The notes under the pieces were generated by a model. It did no database searches. It was not told the origin of the DNA and saw nothing but the letters and a program-made list of their open reading frames with translations. Positions 17,506-24,947 of a DNA stretch of 24,947 nt are shown piece by piece. The position numbers and the translations under genes were made by a program. Source of the stretch: Firmicutes bacterium UBA5010. Its GTDB lineage: Bacteria > Bacillota > Clostridia > Tissierellales > Sedimentibacteraceae. Every line of letters starts with the position of its first letter. The stretch's first letter is position 1. The stretch spans positions 1 through 24,947 of the forward strand of contig DGYI01000045.1 in NCBI GenBank assembly GCA_002396645.1, given 5' to 3'.

Positions 17506-18987
17506 TTAAAATCGTTTTATTTTTCCATTGTATGTTTTAGGTAGACTCTCAACAAAATCAAATCTAGTCGGAACTTTATAAGCTGTTAAATATTCGCTAC
17601 AGTATTTTTTCAATTGCTCACTTGTAATATTCGATTTCAAAACTATCTTTGCAATAGGAACTTCGCCCATCATTTTATGTTCTTCGGCGATAACACACGC
17701 ATCTTCAACACTCTCATGTTGTAACAACAATTGTTCAATTTCTTCTGGATAAATGTTAATTCCTCCTGAGATGATGATATTTTTAATTCGTCCGGTCAGA
17801 TATAAAAATCCATCTTCATCAAAATATCCTAAATCTCCTGTATGTAGCCATCCATTACGAATTGTCTGATTTGTTATTTCCGACTGTTTGAAATATCCTT
17901 TCATAGTATTATTGCCACTAACTACGATTTCTCCTATTTCAGTTCGAGGCACGGAATCATCATGTTCATTAAATATTTTTACTTCAACATAAGGAATACT
18001 TTTTCCAACCGAACCGATTTTTTTTAATGAATCATCTGGCAAGAGCGCTGTTACACGCGGAGAACATTCAGTCTGACCATAAGTTTGGACAAATCCTATA
18101 CTTGGATATTTTTCTATAAGCTGTTTTAACTTTTCTACAGGCATTTTCCCGCCGCCAAAACAAATATAACGTAAAGAACTAATATCGTATTTTTCAGAAT
18201 AACGATAATCTAAAAGCATTAACAGCATAGAAGGAACACCAGTAAAATTTGTTATCTTTTCTTTCTCAACTATCAGAAAAAACTGTTTTGGTAAAAACAC
18301 ACTATCTAGAATAATAATAGAAGCACCCAGATAAATGTGTGTTAGAAATTGCGCGGTATTACAATAGCCAAAAAACATTGGTAGTGCTATTAGTACTTTA
18401 TCTTTCGCTGTAAGCTGCAAAGATTCTATATTTGACTCTACATTACATAACAAATTTTTATGGGTAAGCATAACCCTTTTAGGATTACTTGTAGTTCCAG
18501 AAGTGTGAAGCATAATCACTACATCATCTTCTGTTCCATTTAAGGATATGCTATCGGTTTTATTAACGAATTCTTTTCCTTCGTTAATTTGCAATATTTT
18601 ATTCGTATCAACAATAAATATATTGATCTTATGGCCATATTGCTTTAAGCAGTTTTTTATAAAATCGCTGTGTTGCAAATCTGTAATAATCAAATCCACT
18701 TCACAGTATTTAAGTGTACTTAAAATTTCCGATTCTTTAGATTGTATACCAATAGGAACAAGAACTTTATTTGCATATAGTACTCCAAAATATGCAACAG
18801 CATAATTTATTGAATTAGGAAGAAAAAGTGAAACTGTTATACTATTGTGAGATAAATTTAGCTCTACTTGTTCTGATATTCTTTTTGACTGTATATTCCA
18901 ATCACTATAGAATAAGGTATCATCGCCTTGTTTAATTGCTACAAATGAAGAATTATCTAATCTCAGCAATAACTCTTTAATTAACAT
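17506..18987 (-). CDS. Acyl-AMP ligase / acyl-ACP synthetase (ANL superfamily)
   Basis: A 493-residue adenylate-forming enzyme. Motifs in order are HTSGTTSNPK (161-170, ATP P-loop), TYGQTECSP (302-310), TGDLGYFD (383-390), GRIKNIIISGGINIYPEE (399-416) and the C-terminal PKTYNGKIKRF, with the catalytic lysine at about 489. It converts a carboxylic acid and ATP to an acyl-adenylate and transfers it to a thiol. With the ACP gene directly behind it, the acceptor is probably that ACP rather than CoA. GGAGG is four bases before ATG 18987, and a near-consensus promoter lies just upstream, so this is the first gene of the operon. The acid substrate is unknown. Confidence 0.9.
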   Translation of the reverse strand: MLIKELLLRLDNSSFVAIKQGDDTLFYSDWNIQSKRISEQVELNLSHNSITVSLFLPNSINYAVAYFGVLYANKVLVPIGIQSKESEILSTLKYCEVDLIITDLQHSDFIKNCLKQYGHKINIFIVDTNKILQINEGKEFVNKTDSISLNGTEDDVVIMLHTSGTTSNPKRVMLTHKNLLCNVESNIESLQLTAKDKVLIALPMFFGYCNTAQFLTHIYLGASIIILDSVFLPKQFFLIVEKEKITNFTGVPSMLLMLLDYRYSEKYDISSLRYICFGGGKMPVEKLKQLIEKYPSIGFVQTYGQTECSPRVTALLPDDSLKKIGSVGKSIPYVEVKIFNEHDDSVPRTEIGEIVVSGNNTMKGYFKQSEITNQTIRNGWLHTGDLGYFDEDGFLYLTGRIKNIIISGGINIYPEEIEQLLLQHESVEDACVIAEEHKMMGEVPIAKIVLKSNITSEQLKKYCSEYLTAYKVPTRFDFVESLPKTYNGKIKRF

Positions 18988-19011
18988 TATACCTCCACCC
19001 TTTTTTTCTTA

Positions 19012-19040
19012 AATATACCATTTTTTTTTTTTAATGTCAA
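19012..19040 (-). promoter_or_regulatory. Sigma-A promoter of the main biosynthetic operon
   Basis: On the minus strand TTGACA (19040-19035) and TATATT (19017-19012) are separated by exactly 17 bases. The spacer contains a run of A residues. It lies 24 bases before the start codon of the ligase gene, giving a very short leader with a strong ribosome site. No operator-like repeat is visible around it. Confidence 0.75.
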
Positions 19041-19321
19041 TAATTATAACAATTTGTAAATTTATGTCGTTTTTTTAAGAATTTAAGGTGAAATGTAAAG
19101 TGCAAAAGGAATTTCCAGTTTAATGTCTAAATTCCAATGCTTAATATAAGTGGTATTTACTCGTGCACAACATATAACTAAGTAATAAATTGAATCTGGT
19201 TGATCAACCTGTAGAGAGGTTAGTGTGAAAGAAAGTATAGGAACGCCAAAAATTGGCGTACTTAAATAAGCTATCAAATAATAGCTTCTAAATTTGAGGA
19301 AATAATTAGTGTAAGAAAATA

Positions 19322-20571
19322 TCAAGAAACTAATTGTGTTTCATTTATAATACCTTCACGTAATAAAAGTTTTTTTGCTTGATCTATAGCCTTAACCTTT
19401 TGTTTTTCACGTAAGGTTTCAGGCATGTCAATTTTATATAGATCGCTTGGATTCCACTCTTCACCAGTATACAGCATCTGGTAGATTGCAGTAAGAATCA
19501 TTCGGGCGATAGCAACAATGGCTCTTTTCTTACCACGACGCTTTTTTGTAGTAAGGAGATTTGTCAGATTTTACGGCTGCATGTGAACACTGTACTATGC
19601 AGGTTTGAGGTAGACACCGGCACATGTAATCCGAACAGATTACTTCTTACCAGCAGATTCATTGTTGCCTGGAGTTAATCCAGCCCAACAACATAAGCTT
19701 TTGGAACTAGAAAACTGAGTCATATAAATACCAATTTCGGAGATGATAGTGATTGCACTATCACGTTTTACACCCGGAATGGTACTAAGAAATTGTATAG
19801 CATTTTCGTAAACAGAATCAGAAGAAATTAAAAATTCTATTTCTTGGTCTGTATCTTTTATTTCGGCTGTGATATAATCCATATGTGCACGTACTAGGCG
19901 CATACGATACTTTTGGGATTCAATCATCTGATATCCTTCAATGGATTCAATAACAGTGTCTTCTTTGGATTTAAGAGACTGTAGGAGTTTAGAATCTATT
20001 TCTTCGAGATTGATAGAATTGCCAGACTGTTCAAGCAGGAAATCAATGATGGATGTGGATGACTTCCCGAAGATATCGGAAACAACAGAATCTAATGCAA
20101 CATTACAAACAGTAAGTGCATTTTGATATCTATTCTTTTCACTTGAACGACAGGATACAAGTTTATAACGATACCTTGTAAATTCATGCAGGATGCGTAT
20201 TTTCTTACAAGGAATATAACTGCCTTTTACAAGACCAAGACGGAATAAATCTCCAATCCATTTAGAATCTTTTGTATCATCTTTATTACCTTTGACAGCT
20301 TTTACCTATTTAAGGTTAGCTATGGTAGCATTAATATCATCTTCTAAGAGATTAAAGACGGTAATCCAGTATTTACCTGTAGATTCCACGCAAAGATCAT
20401 AACATTCATTGTCAAGAAGCCATTGTTTGAATTCAAGTATAGATTTGTTAAAAGTGGAATAACGCTTCTTCTGATAGAAGGTTCAACTCCACTGGTAGTT
20501 TTAATTATTGTGGCAACGAGAAAAGATTTGTGAACATCGACACCACAACAGGTTTGATAAGTAACTTTCAT
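19322..20571 (-). pseudogene. IS110-family transposase, frameshifted (copy 3)
   Basis: The start ATG 20571 (AAAGGAG upstream) reads MKVTYQTCCGVDVHKSFLVA, the CCGVDVHK start of the DEDD domain. The frame breaks near 20460. The piece at 19640-19927 carries FLSTIPGVKRDSAITIISEI and SKSLCCWAGLTPGNNESAGK, the C-terminal signature with the conserved Ser region. After a further shift, the tail (KKRAIVAIARMILTAIYQML then YKIDMPETLREKQKVKAIDQ) ends at TGA 19322. It is the best preserved of the three IS110 copies but still broken. It sits about 280 bases upstream of the biosynthetic promoter. The region 19041-19321 holds the element's 3' flank and no convincing gene. Confidence 0.85.
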
Positions 20572-21617
20572 AATCATACTCCTTTCTAAGTTAAGAGCAG
20601 AAGCCATTGACTGAACTGCCACACAATTTAACTAAAGTGCTAAAACAATTTTTAGTGTACGGTCTTATAGAGCCACTAATTTGTGCTTGAAAAGTCAGAA
20701 CTTACACTGATTAATATGCTGTCTAAAACAAGAAAGAATTTACAACTCCTCCTCCCGTGCTTTGTAGTGTAGCTTCTTAAAGCTATTATCTCATAGAATA
20801 GAGGTTTTGAAAATCTTTTATTACAATTTGTGCCGCGCGCAGCGGCGGAATGGAGATTAATATGAAAAATAACAAAAACATTTTGTCTGCGTTTCTTCTA
20901 GATTTAAAATTTTTTAAATGTGCATATCAAGTGTTTGAATACTTGCAAGATAAAAATTTATCATTAAAACATTCATGAAGTTGTTTACAGTGTTTTTAAT
21001 AAATAATGTTTCATAGTTTATGAATTAATGTGTGATTAGAAGGTGATATAAAAACTAATATTTAATACTGGGATTCTAATTGTTCCTAGCAAAAGGGTAT
21101 GTTAGAAAAAATCATAAATACATACACTATATATTACCTGAAGTACATTCGTTTGATGATTAAAACATAATCAAATTACGATAATTATTAATTATATTAA
21201 CAATACTAAAAGGAATAGTCTGAATAACTATCTCACTTACTTATTGATAATACATTAAATAAATGTTTATCATTACAGGAAATAACTCCTTATAGATAAT
21301 CTTTAAGATAGCATAAATAAATTAAAAACTAAAAGCACATGCAGTATTAATACCACATTACATAACATAAAAAATATTTACAAACAGGTGAAATTTAGTT
21401 TTTTGTTTACTTGTCTGTTCCATGCACAATTATATGAACTGCTTTGTAAGCACACGCAATAAAACGATTTAACGTTAAATAACATTTCTTTTTTTGGAAT
21501 CAATATAATCCAATGTAATATGGTAACTTTGTATAAAAGAGCATAGAACGAGATTGTCAAGTTAAATGTGTAAGTTTTTTATAAAAATTTTTATAGATAT
21601 TAATTTGTACTCTAAAC
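20572..21617. other. Gene-poor stretch: IS110 5' flank, GC-rich patch, short ORF
   Basis: 20572-20830 is the upstream flank of IS110 copy 3, where its bridge RNA would be expected. At 20832-20848 is a strikingly GC-rich patch able to fold as CCGC-GCGCA-GCGG. At 20862-20978 on the plus strand is a 38-codon ORF, MKNNKNILSAFLLDLKFFKC at its start, with GGAG before it; it may be the N-terminus of a lost transposase. From 20979 to 21617 I see only AT-rich sequence without a supportable gene. Confidence 0.3.
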
Positions 21618-21618
21618 G

Positions 21619-21642
21619 GGTAGGTATTTACAGATACCTACC
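21619..21642. repeat. Inverted repeat (9-bp arms) just after the IS256 remnant
   Basis: GGTAGGTAT (21619-21627) and ATACCTACC (21634-21642) pair perfectly around a 6-base loop. It lies 11 bases beyond the stop of the IS256-type transposase on the minus strand. It may be a weak terminator (the trailing T run is poor) or part of the element's end. Confidence 0.55.
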
Positions 21643-21652
21643 TGTTAAAATT

Positions 21653-22085
21653 TTACATATATTTTCTCATTCGTTCTTTTAGCTTTTCATCAATATCAAG
21701 CTGATTTCTAACCATAGCCCAATTGTTTTGAGGACGACCATTCCATTTTTTGTAAAGTTCAGTAATTCTAAGATACAAAAGTTTTAATAGTGAATTTTCA
21801 TTAGGAAATTCACCTTTTTTAGTTACTTTTCTAAAACTCGAATTTACACTTTCTACTGCATTAGTTGTATACATAACTTTTCTAACGACACTTCCATAGT
21901 TAAATAATTGCTCAACATGACTAAAATTTCTAACCCATACATCAACAGCTCCAGGACATTGAGCCCAGGTTTGTCTGAATTTTTCAAATTCTGCTAATGC
22001 TGCTTTTAGATTTACTGCTCCATATATTTTCTTTAAATTTGCTGTATAAGCTTTGTAATCCTTGCTAGGAACGTATTTTATTGAT
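21653..22085 (-). pseudogene. IS256-family transposase, C-terminal fragment
   Basis: From about 22079 the frame reads KYVPSKDYKAYTANLKKIYG, then FEKFRQTWAQCPGAVDVW, MYTTNAVESVNSSFRKVTKK and RPQNNWAMVRNQL, ending at a stop at 21653. YTTNAxESxNSxxRKVTK and the final W-x-x-A/M region are diagnostic of IS256/Mutator-type DDE transposases. Everything upstream (the first two thirds, including two catalytic Asp residues) is missing. Sequence before 22085 does not match, so the truncation point is near there. No function remains. Confidence 0.85.
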
Positions 22086-22140
22086 AAATTTTTAAATTAC
22101 TCGTGGAAACAAAAGTATCTTAAAATTAATTTTAGAGCCT

Positions 22141-22404
22141 TTAAAAATATTTAACAATATTATCTCCAAGTTCTGTATTGATATATATTTTTTTGCTCTC
22201 ATTTTTTTCATCTTTTTGTCTTTCAATTAACCCTATAATATCCAACCACTTCAATGTTTCAAACATTTTTGTTCTATTAAAATTTGATAAAATAACTAAT
22301 TCCTCAAGAGTTATACTTACTTTATTAGACATATATTTTAATATTTTTTTAACCATTGGTGAAAGTCTTTCAGCAATTGACTTTAATTCAATATAATCAT
22401 TCAT
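22141..22404 (-). CDS. Small winged-helix DNA-binding protein
   Basis: An 87-residue protein from ATG 22404. The frame is open further upstream to 22608, but that part crosses a promoter-like box and palindromes, so I take the inner start. Residues 8-75 fit a winged helix-turn-helix: LSPMVKKILKYM, then SITLEELVILSNFNRTKMFE as the HTH, and LKWLDIIGLIERQKDEKNES as the recognition helix end and wing. This is MarR/ArsR-like in general plan; the exact family is not recognised. Palindromes overlap its own promoter (22435-22452) and lie further upstream, so it may repress itself (inference). Its relation to the biosynthetic locus is unknown. Confidence 0.65.
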   Translation of the reverse strand: MNDYIELKSIAERLSPMVKKILKYMSNKVSITLEELVILSNFNRTKMFETLKWLDIIGLIERQKDEKNESKKIYINTELGDNIVKYF

Positions 22405-22434
22405 GAATAGGCTTCTTTTAGGTAATATAAACAA

Positions 22435-22464
22435 GTACGAACACGTTTGTACATATCTATTATA
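22435..22464 (-). promoter_or_regulatory. Possible -10 box with overlapping operator of the winged-helix gene
   Basis: A TATAAT box is at 22464-22459 on the minus strand, with no good -35. Six bases downstream begins an 18-base near-palindrome, GTACGAACACGTTTGTAC (22435-22452, 7 of 9 positions pairing, one of them as G-T). It would cover the transcription start, a normal place for a repressor site. Confidence 0.4.
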
Positions 22465-22525
22465 TAGATAAAAACAATAAAAATAAACATAAAAAATAAG
22501 ATCTGAAACAATTAATTGAGAAAAA

Positions 22526-22578
22526 ACGTGTAAACACGTAGTGCAGGAGACCGCTTCAAGTTTTGTGTAAACACAAAA
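22526..22578. repeat. Two short palindromes sharing the core GTGTAAACAC
   Basis: ACGTGT-AA-ACACGT (22526-22539) and TTTTGTGT-AA-ACACAAAA (22561-22578) are perfect inverted repeats with the same AA centre, 37 bases apart centre to centre. They lie upstream of the winged-helix gene and may be regulator binding sites. Confidence 0.5.
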
Positions 22579-22692
22579 AGCGATGTAATTTTTAAAGTAA
22601 ATTTTCACAAGGGTAGACTCTAAAAGCGAGGTCTTCCTTTGTTTGTATTATATAAATATTTTTAATATTATTCTTAAAAATTTCAAAAAATC

Positions 22693-23061
22693 CTAAAAAT
22701 TTGGATCTCTTATTATTATTTTAATTATATATGAAACTTTGCCTTGTTTCCATTCGCCAAGGATTTCAAAAACATATATACCTTCTTTATCCGGAACAAC
22801 TATTTCTTTACCTGTGAACTCATAATCTTCTGATTTAAGCCCTCCCCAAGGAATTACTTCAACATTATTCGGTTCTTTACTAAATAGTAAGTTTAATTTC
22901 GTCTTGGGTAAAATATGATTTCCTTCCATACTTGCCGCTATCTTTTCCACAGAATCAGTATCTTTAACTATGGTTTTACTTGAAAAGTACCCTTCTTTTA
23001 CGGTCCACTTATGTGTGCCTTTTTCAACCTTAATATTCTCATTGTCTGAACTTATTTTCAA
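22693..23061 (-). CDS. Lipoprotein-like beta-rich protein, N-terminally truncated
   Basis: About 122 residues from a TTG at 23061. The frame is open only to a TAA near 23104. The pattern KVEKGTHKWTVKEGYFSSKT, then LPKTKLNLLFSKEPNNVEV, VPDKEGIYVFEILGEWKQGK and SYIIKIII resembles the C-terminal beta domain of small Clostridium/Bacillus lipoproteins. No signal peptide, lipobox or good ribosome site precedes it, and the sequence just upstream is the end of the neighbouring gene. It looks like the tail of a gene whose start was lost at a junction near 23085-23110. It may not be expressed. Confidence 0.4.
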   Translation of the reverse strand: MKISSDNENIKVEKGTHKWTVKEGYFSSKTIVKDTDSVEKIAASMEGNHILPKTKLNLLFSKEPNNVEVIPWGGLKSEDYEFTGKEIVVPDKEGIYVFEILGEWKQGKVSYIIKIIIRDPNF

Positions 23062-23077
23062 CTCAGGTACATCCGCC

Positions 23078-24271
23078 TCAATATTGTGGTGTATTGTATC
23101 CGTAGCTTAAAAATGCCTTCTGCCAATCCTTTAAGTCTTCTTCATCTATGCCTGTCATAACTTCCATATGAATTTGTTCGTATATATATTTCTTCTCAGC
23201 ATCACTTAATAGCTCAAATACTTTATCGTATTCATTTTCCCATATGCATGTATCCAATATATCTGTTAAATCTCTGATGCTGTGTACCGATTCCCTAATC
23301 ATAATAATTTTGTCGGAGATATGCCTGCAATCTTTTAGTTCCTCAATTAATTGCCTAAAGGAATTTAGTTCCATCATTTCTCCATCTATAAAAGAGGCTT
23401 TCCCTTGAATTATAGAATGATTTGACTTAACAAAGATATTTTCAAGCCTTTTTATAGACAACGCATGTTTTATTTCATAAGAAAGTTCAATAGCGACCTT
23501 TATCATATATGATTTCTGTTTTTTATCATCTATTTCAAAGAACTTTAATATTTCATTCAGAGCTATTATCATTCTTTCTTGAATTTGCTCAATTTCAAGC
23601 GCACTCAAAGTTTCATACAGTTCTGATCTTTGAGAGTCATTTATACTTAATTGCATTATATTTTCGCCTATTATTTCCAATCCTATCACATTTCTTATAA
23701 CTATTTCAAAAATATTTAAAGGGATGTTTTTAAAATCGGTATTATATCCTCTCAGAAGACTCTCTATTTCATTTGCGGGGAAGCAACTGCAAAAATTGTT
23801 TTCCGCATACAGTCTATTTAAATACTCCAATATATATTCAATTCCCGTAAAATCTTCAATATCCAAGGCAAGCTGATAATCAATGCTTCCCGGAGTTTCA
23901 TGTGCGGCATAAAGAACATCATAATTTCTGAAAAATGACTCCAGGCCTTCCGACAATGTATCTTGATAATAGATATTATCTATATCCTGCATATTGAGTT
24001 TTATATTCTCAAAAAGTTTTTTGGCAGAGGATAGATTTCTTTTTTCCAGTTCCAGTCCTCTTTCATACAAAATGACGGCATTATTATATTCGTCTGTAGC
24101 TACAATAGCTTTATCGAGTGATTTTAAGTATCCGTTTACGCAATATAATATTGAGCTCATAAGCTGCTGAGCTTTTTCAACGGGGATAGAACTGTGATCA
24201 TTTACAGTATATTTTTTGTATTTATCAATCAATATCATCATTAAATCATTTTTATTTGCTTCTATATCAAA
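23078..24271 (-). CDS. Hypothetical protein, DUF6179-like
   Basis: About 397 residues starting at ATG 24271 (MFDIEANKNDLMMILIDKYK). GGGGAG is just upstream, and the ATG overlaps the end of the preceding gene (ATGTTTGA). The in-frame ATG at 24370 would lie inside that gene. It is mostly alpha-helical and rich in Glu, Lys and Ile, with no membrane segment or catalytic motif that I can name. From memory, it resembles DUF6179 proteins, which sit beside DUF6323 proteins in Clostridia; function unknown. The C-terminus may have been trimmed at the junction with the lipoprotein-like ORF. Confidence 0.7.
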   Translation of the reverse strand, partial: FDIEANKNDLMMILIDKYKKYTVNDHSSIPVEKAQQLMSSILYCVNGYLKSLDKAIVATDEYNNAVILYERGLELEKRNLSSAKKLFENIKLNMQDIDNIYYQDTLSEGLESFFRNYDVLYAAHETPGSIDYQLALDIEDFTGIEYILEYLNRLYAENNFCSCFPANEIESLLRGYNTDFKNIPLNIFEIVIRNVIGLEIIGENIMQLSINDSQRSELYETLSALEIEQIQERMIIALNEILKFFEIDDKKQKSYMIKVAIELSYEIKHALSIKRLENIFVKSNHSIIQGKASFIDGEMMELNSFRQLIEELKDCRHISDKIIMIRESVHSIRDLTDILDTCIWENEYDKVFELLSDAEKKYIYEQIHMEVMTGIDEEDLKDWQKAFLSYGYNTPQY

Positions 24272-24767
24272 CATTTTCTCCCCAATCCCCCTTATCTTTT
24301 TCATCATATTCCTCATACATATCTTCGTACAATTCATAATTATATCTTGAATTTTTACACATATTTTCAAGATAAGTAGATCTTAATTTTTCTATTGAGC
24401 CCTGACATTCATTATCAAAATACTTCTTCATCCCGCTTATCAGCTCATCATCGCTTAAATTTTCCAGTGATTCATTTTTGAAAAAATAAAACATCTCCTG
24501 AAATTCTTCAAGTGTCTTTACATAATTGTCCTGTGAAATATACTGCGAGTCACAAAATTCATAGATAAGCTTGGGAATTATGCTTTGACCAAGCTCCATT
24601 CTTCCCATTTCTTTCAGTATTTCGTGCTGGAATCTGACCAGCTCGTTAGTCTCAGCCGGGCTTAAGGCTAATCCGAATTTATTTGTATATTCATTACAGG
24701 CATTTATTGATTTAATTGCAAGTTGTTTTTGTGTTTCTAATATCGGAAGCAAATTTTTTTCATCCAT
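24267..24767 (-). CDS. Hypothetical protein, DUF6323-like
   Basis: About 166 residues from ATG 24767 (MDEKNLLPILETQKQLAIKS); GGGGAG lies 9 bases upstream. The ATG at 24776 directly abuts that ribosome site and is less likely. Helical and acidic. FGLALSPAETNELVRFQHEI, IIPKLIYEFCDSQYISQDNY and FFKNESLENLSDDELISGMK are the notable stretches, which I recall from DUF6323 proteins of Clostridia. It is the first gene of a two-gene operon with the DUF6179-like gene (overlapping ends) and is preceded by a clear promoter. No function is known to me. Confidence 0.7.
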   Translation of the reverse strand: MDEKNLLPILETQKQLAIKSINACNEYTNKFGLALSPAETNELVRFQHEILKEMGRMELGQSIIPKLIYEFCDSQYISQDNYVKTLEEFQEMFYFFKNESLENLSDDELISGMKKYFDNECQGSIEKLRSTYLENMCKNSRYNYELYEDMYEEYDEKDKGDWGENV

Positions 24768-24828
24768 AAAATACATCTCCCCATAAATATTATATTGTTA
24801 TGTTAAAGCTTTAAGTGATATTAATTTT

Positions 24829-24857
24829 ATTATATGGATTTTTATTCAAATATGCAA
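24829..24857 (-). promoter_or_regulatory. Sigma-A promoter of the DUF6323/DUF6179-like operon
   Basis: On the minus strand TTGCAT (24857-24852) and TATAAT (24834-24829) are separated by 17 bases, about 60 bases before the start codon. Confidence 0.7.
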
Positions 24858-24896
24858 GAATTGACTTTTTCGTGATTTTATGATATATTATATGTA

Positions 24897-24927
24897 GAAA
24901 AGGTGCAAAAAACAAATTTTTGCACCT
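24897..24927 (-). terminator. Rho-independent-type hairpin ending an upstream gene
   Basis: AGGTGCAAAAA (24901-24911) and TTTTTGCACCT (24917-24927) form an 11-bp stem with a 5-base loop. On the minus strand it is followed by TTTCT, so it probably ends a minus-strand gene beyond the right edge. Confidence 0.6.
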
Positions 24928-24947
24928 CAGACTGATGACAAAGTCGA

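Noticed and set aside
19083..19325. 80-codon minus-strand ORF after the IS110 transposase
   Set aside because: It only overlaps the transposase tail and its 3' flank, with no ribosome site or family match.
22435..22452. LexA (SOS) box
   Set aside because: CGAAC is present but the second half site does not match GTTCG/GTTT at the required spacing.

Overview
The window is AT-rich DNA from a low-GC Gram-positive bacterium, most likely a member of the Clostridia. The evidence is strong AGGAGG-type ribosome sites, TTGACA/TATAAT-type promoters, IS110 and IS256 transposase remnants, and a pair of hypothetical genes at the right edge that I recall from Lachnospiraceae-like genomes. All intact genes of interest lie on the minus strand, so they read right to left.

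The core is an eroding secondary-metabolite locus (about 5.4-19.0 kb). A near-consensus promoter at 19012-19040 drives a tightly packed operon: acyl-AMP ligase, acyl carrier protein, a broken hexapeptide acyltransferase, a broken second carrier protein, a FabG-like reductase, a CapK/PaaK-type ligase, a methyltransferase, and two tandem dCTP-deaminase-like paralogs. A KamA-family radical-SAM aminomutase follows after a 180-base gap. A second unit (9458-5442) holds an unrecognised 135-aa gene, a degenerate ProRS-like class II synthetase paralog and a LeuRS paralog with altered active-site motifs. At the left edge an NRPS gene begins with a carrier domain and the start of a condensation domain.

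Between the NRPS and the synthetase unit lie a decayed IS110 transposase, a metK pseudogene with three independent lesions, an ABC-exporter ATPase remnant and an intact histidine phosphatase. A second IS110 remnant separates the synthetase unit from KamA, and a third lies just upstream of the main promoter.

To the right (20.6-24.9 kb) are an IS256 fragment with a hairpin, a small winged-helix regulator with palindromes around its promoter, a truncated lipoprotein-like ORF, and a two-gene hypothetical operon with a clear promoter and an upstream terminator.

Inferred joint role: adenylating enzymes, carrier proteins, an aminomutase and remodelled tRNA synthetases would together activate unusual acyl and (beta-)amino acid units for an NRPS-linked product. 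Broken carrier, acyltransferase, metK and exporter genes suggest the pathway is decaying or partly complemented elsewhere. The product is unknown. I saw no tRNA, rRNA or CRISPR.
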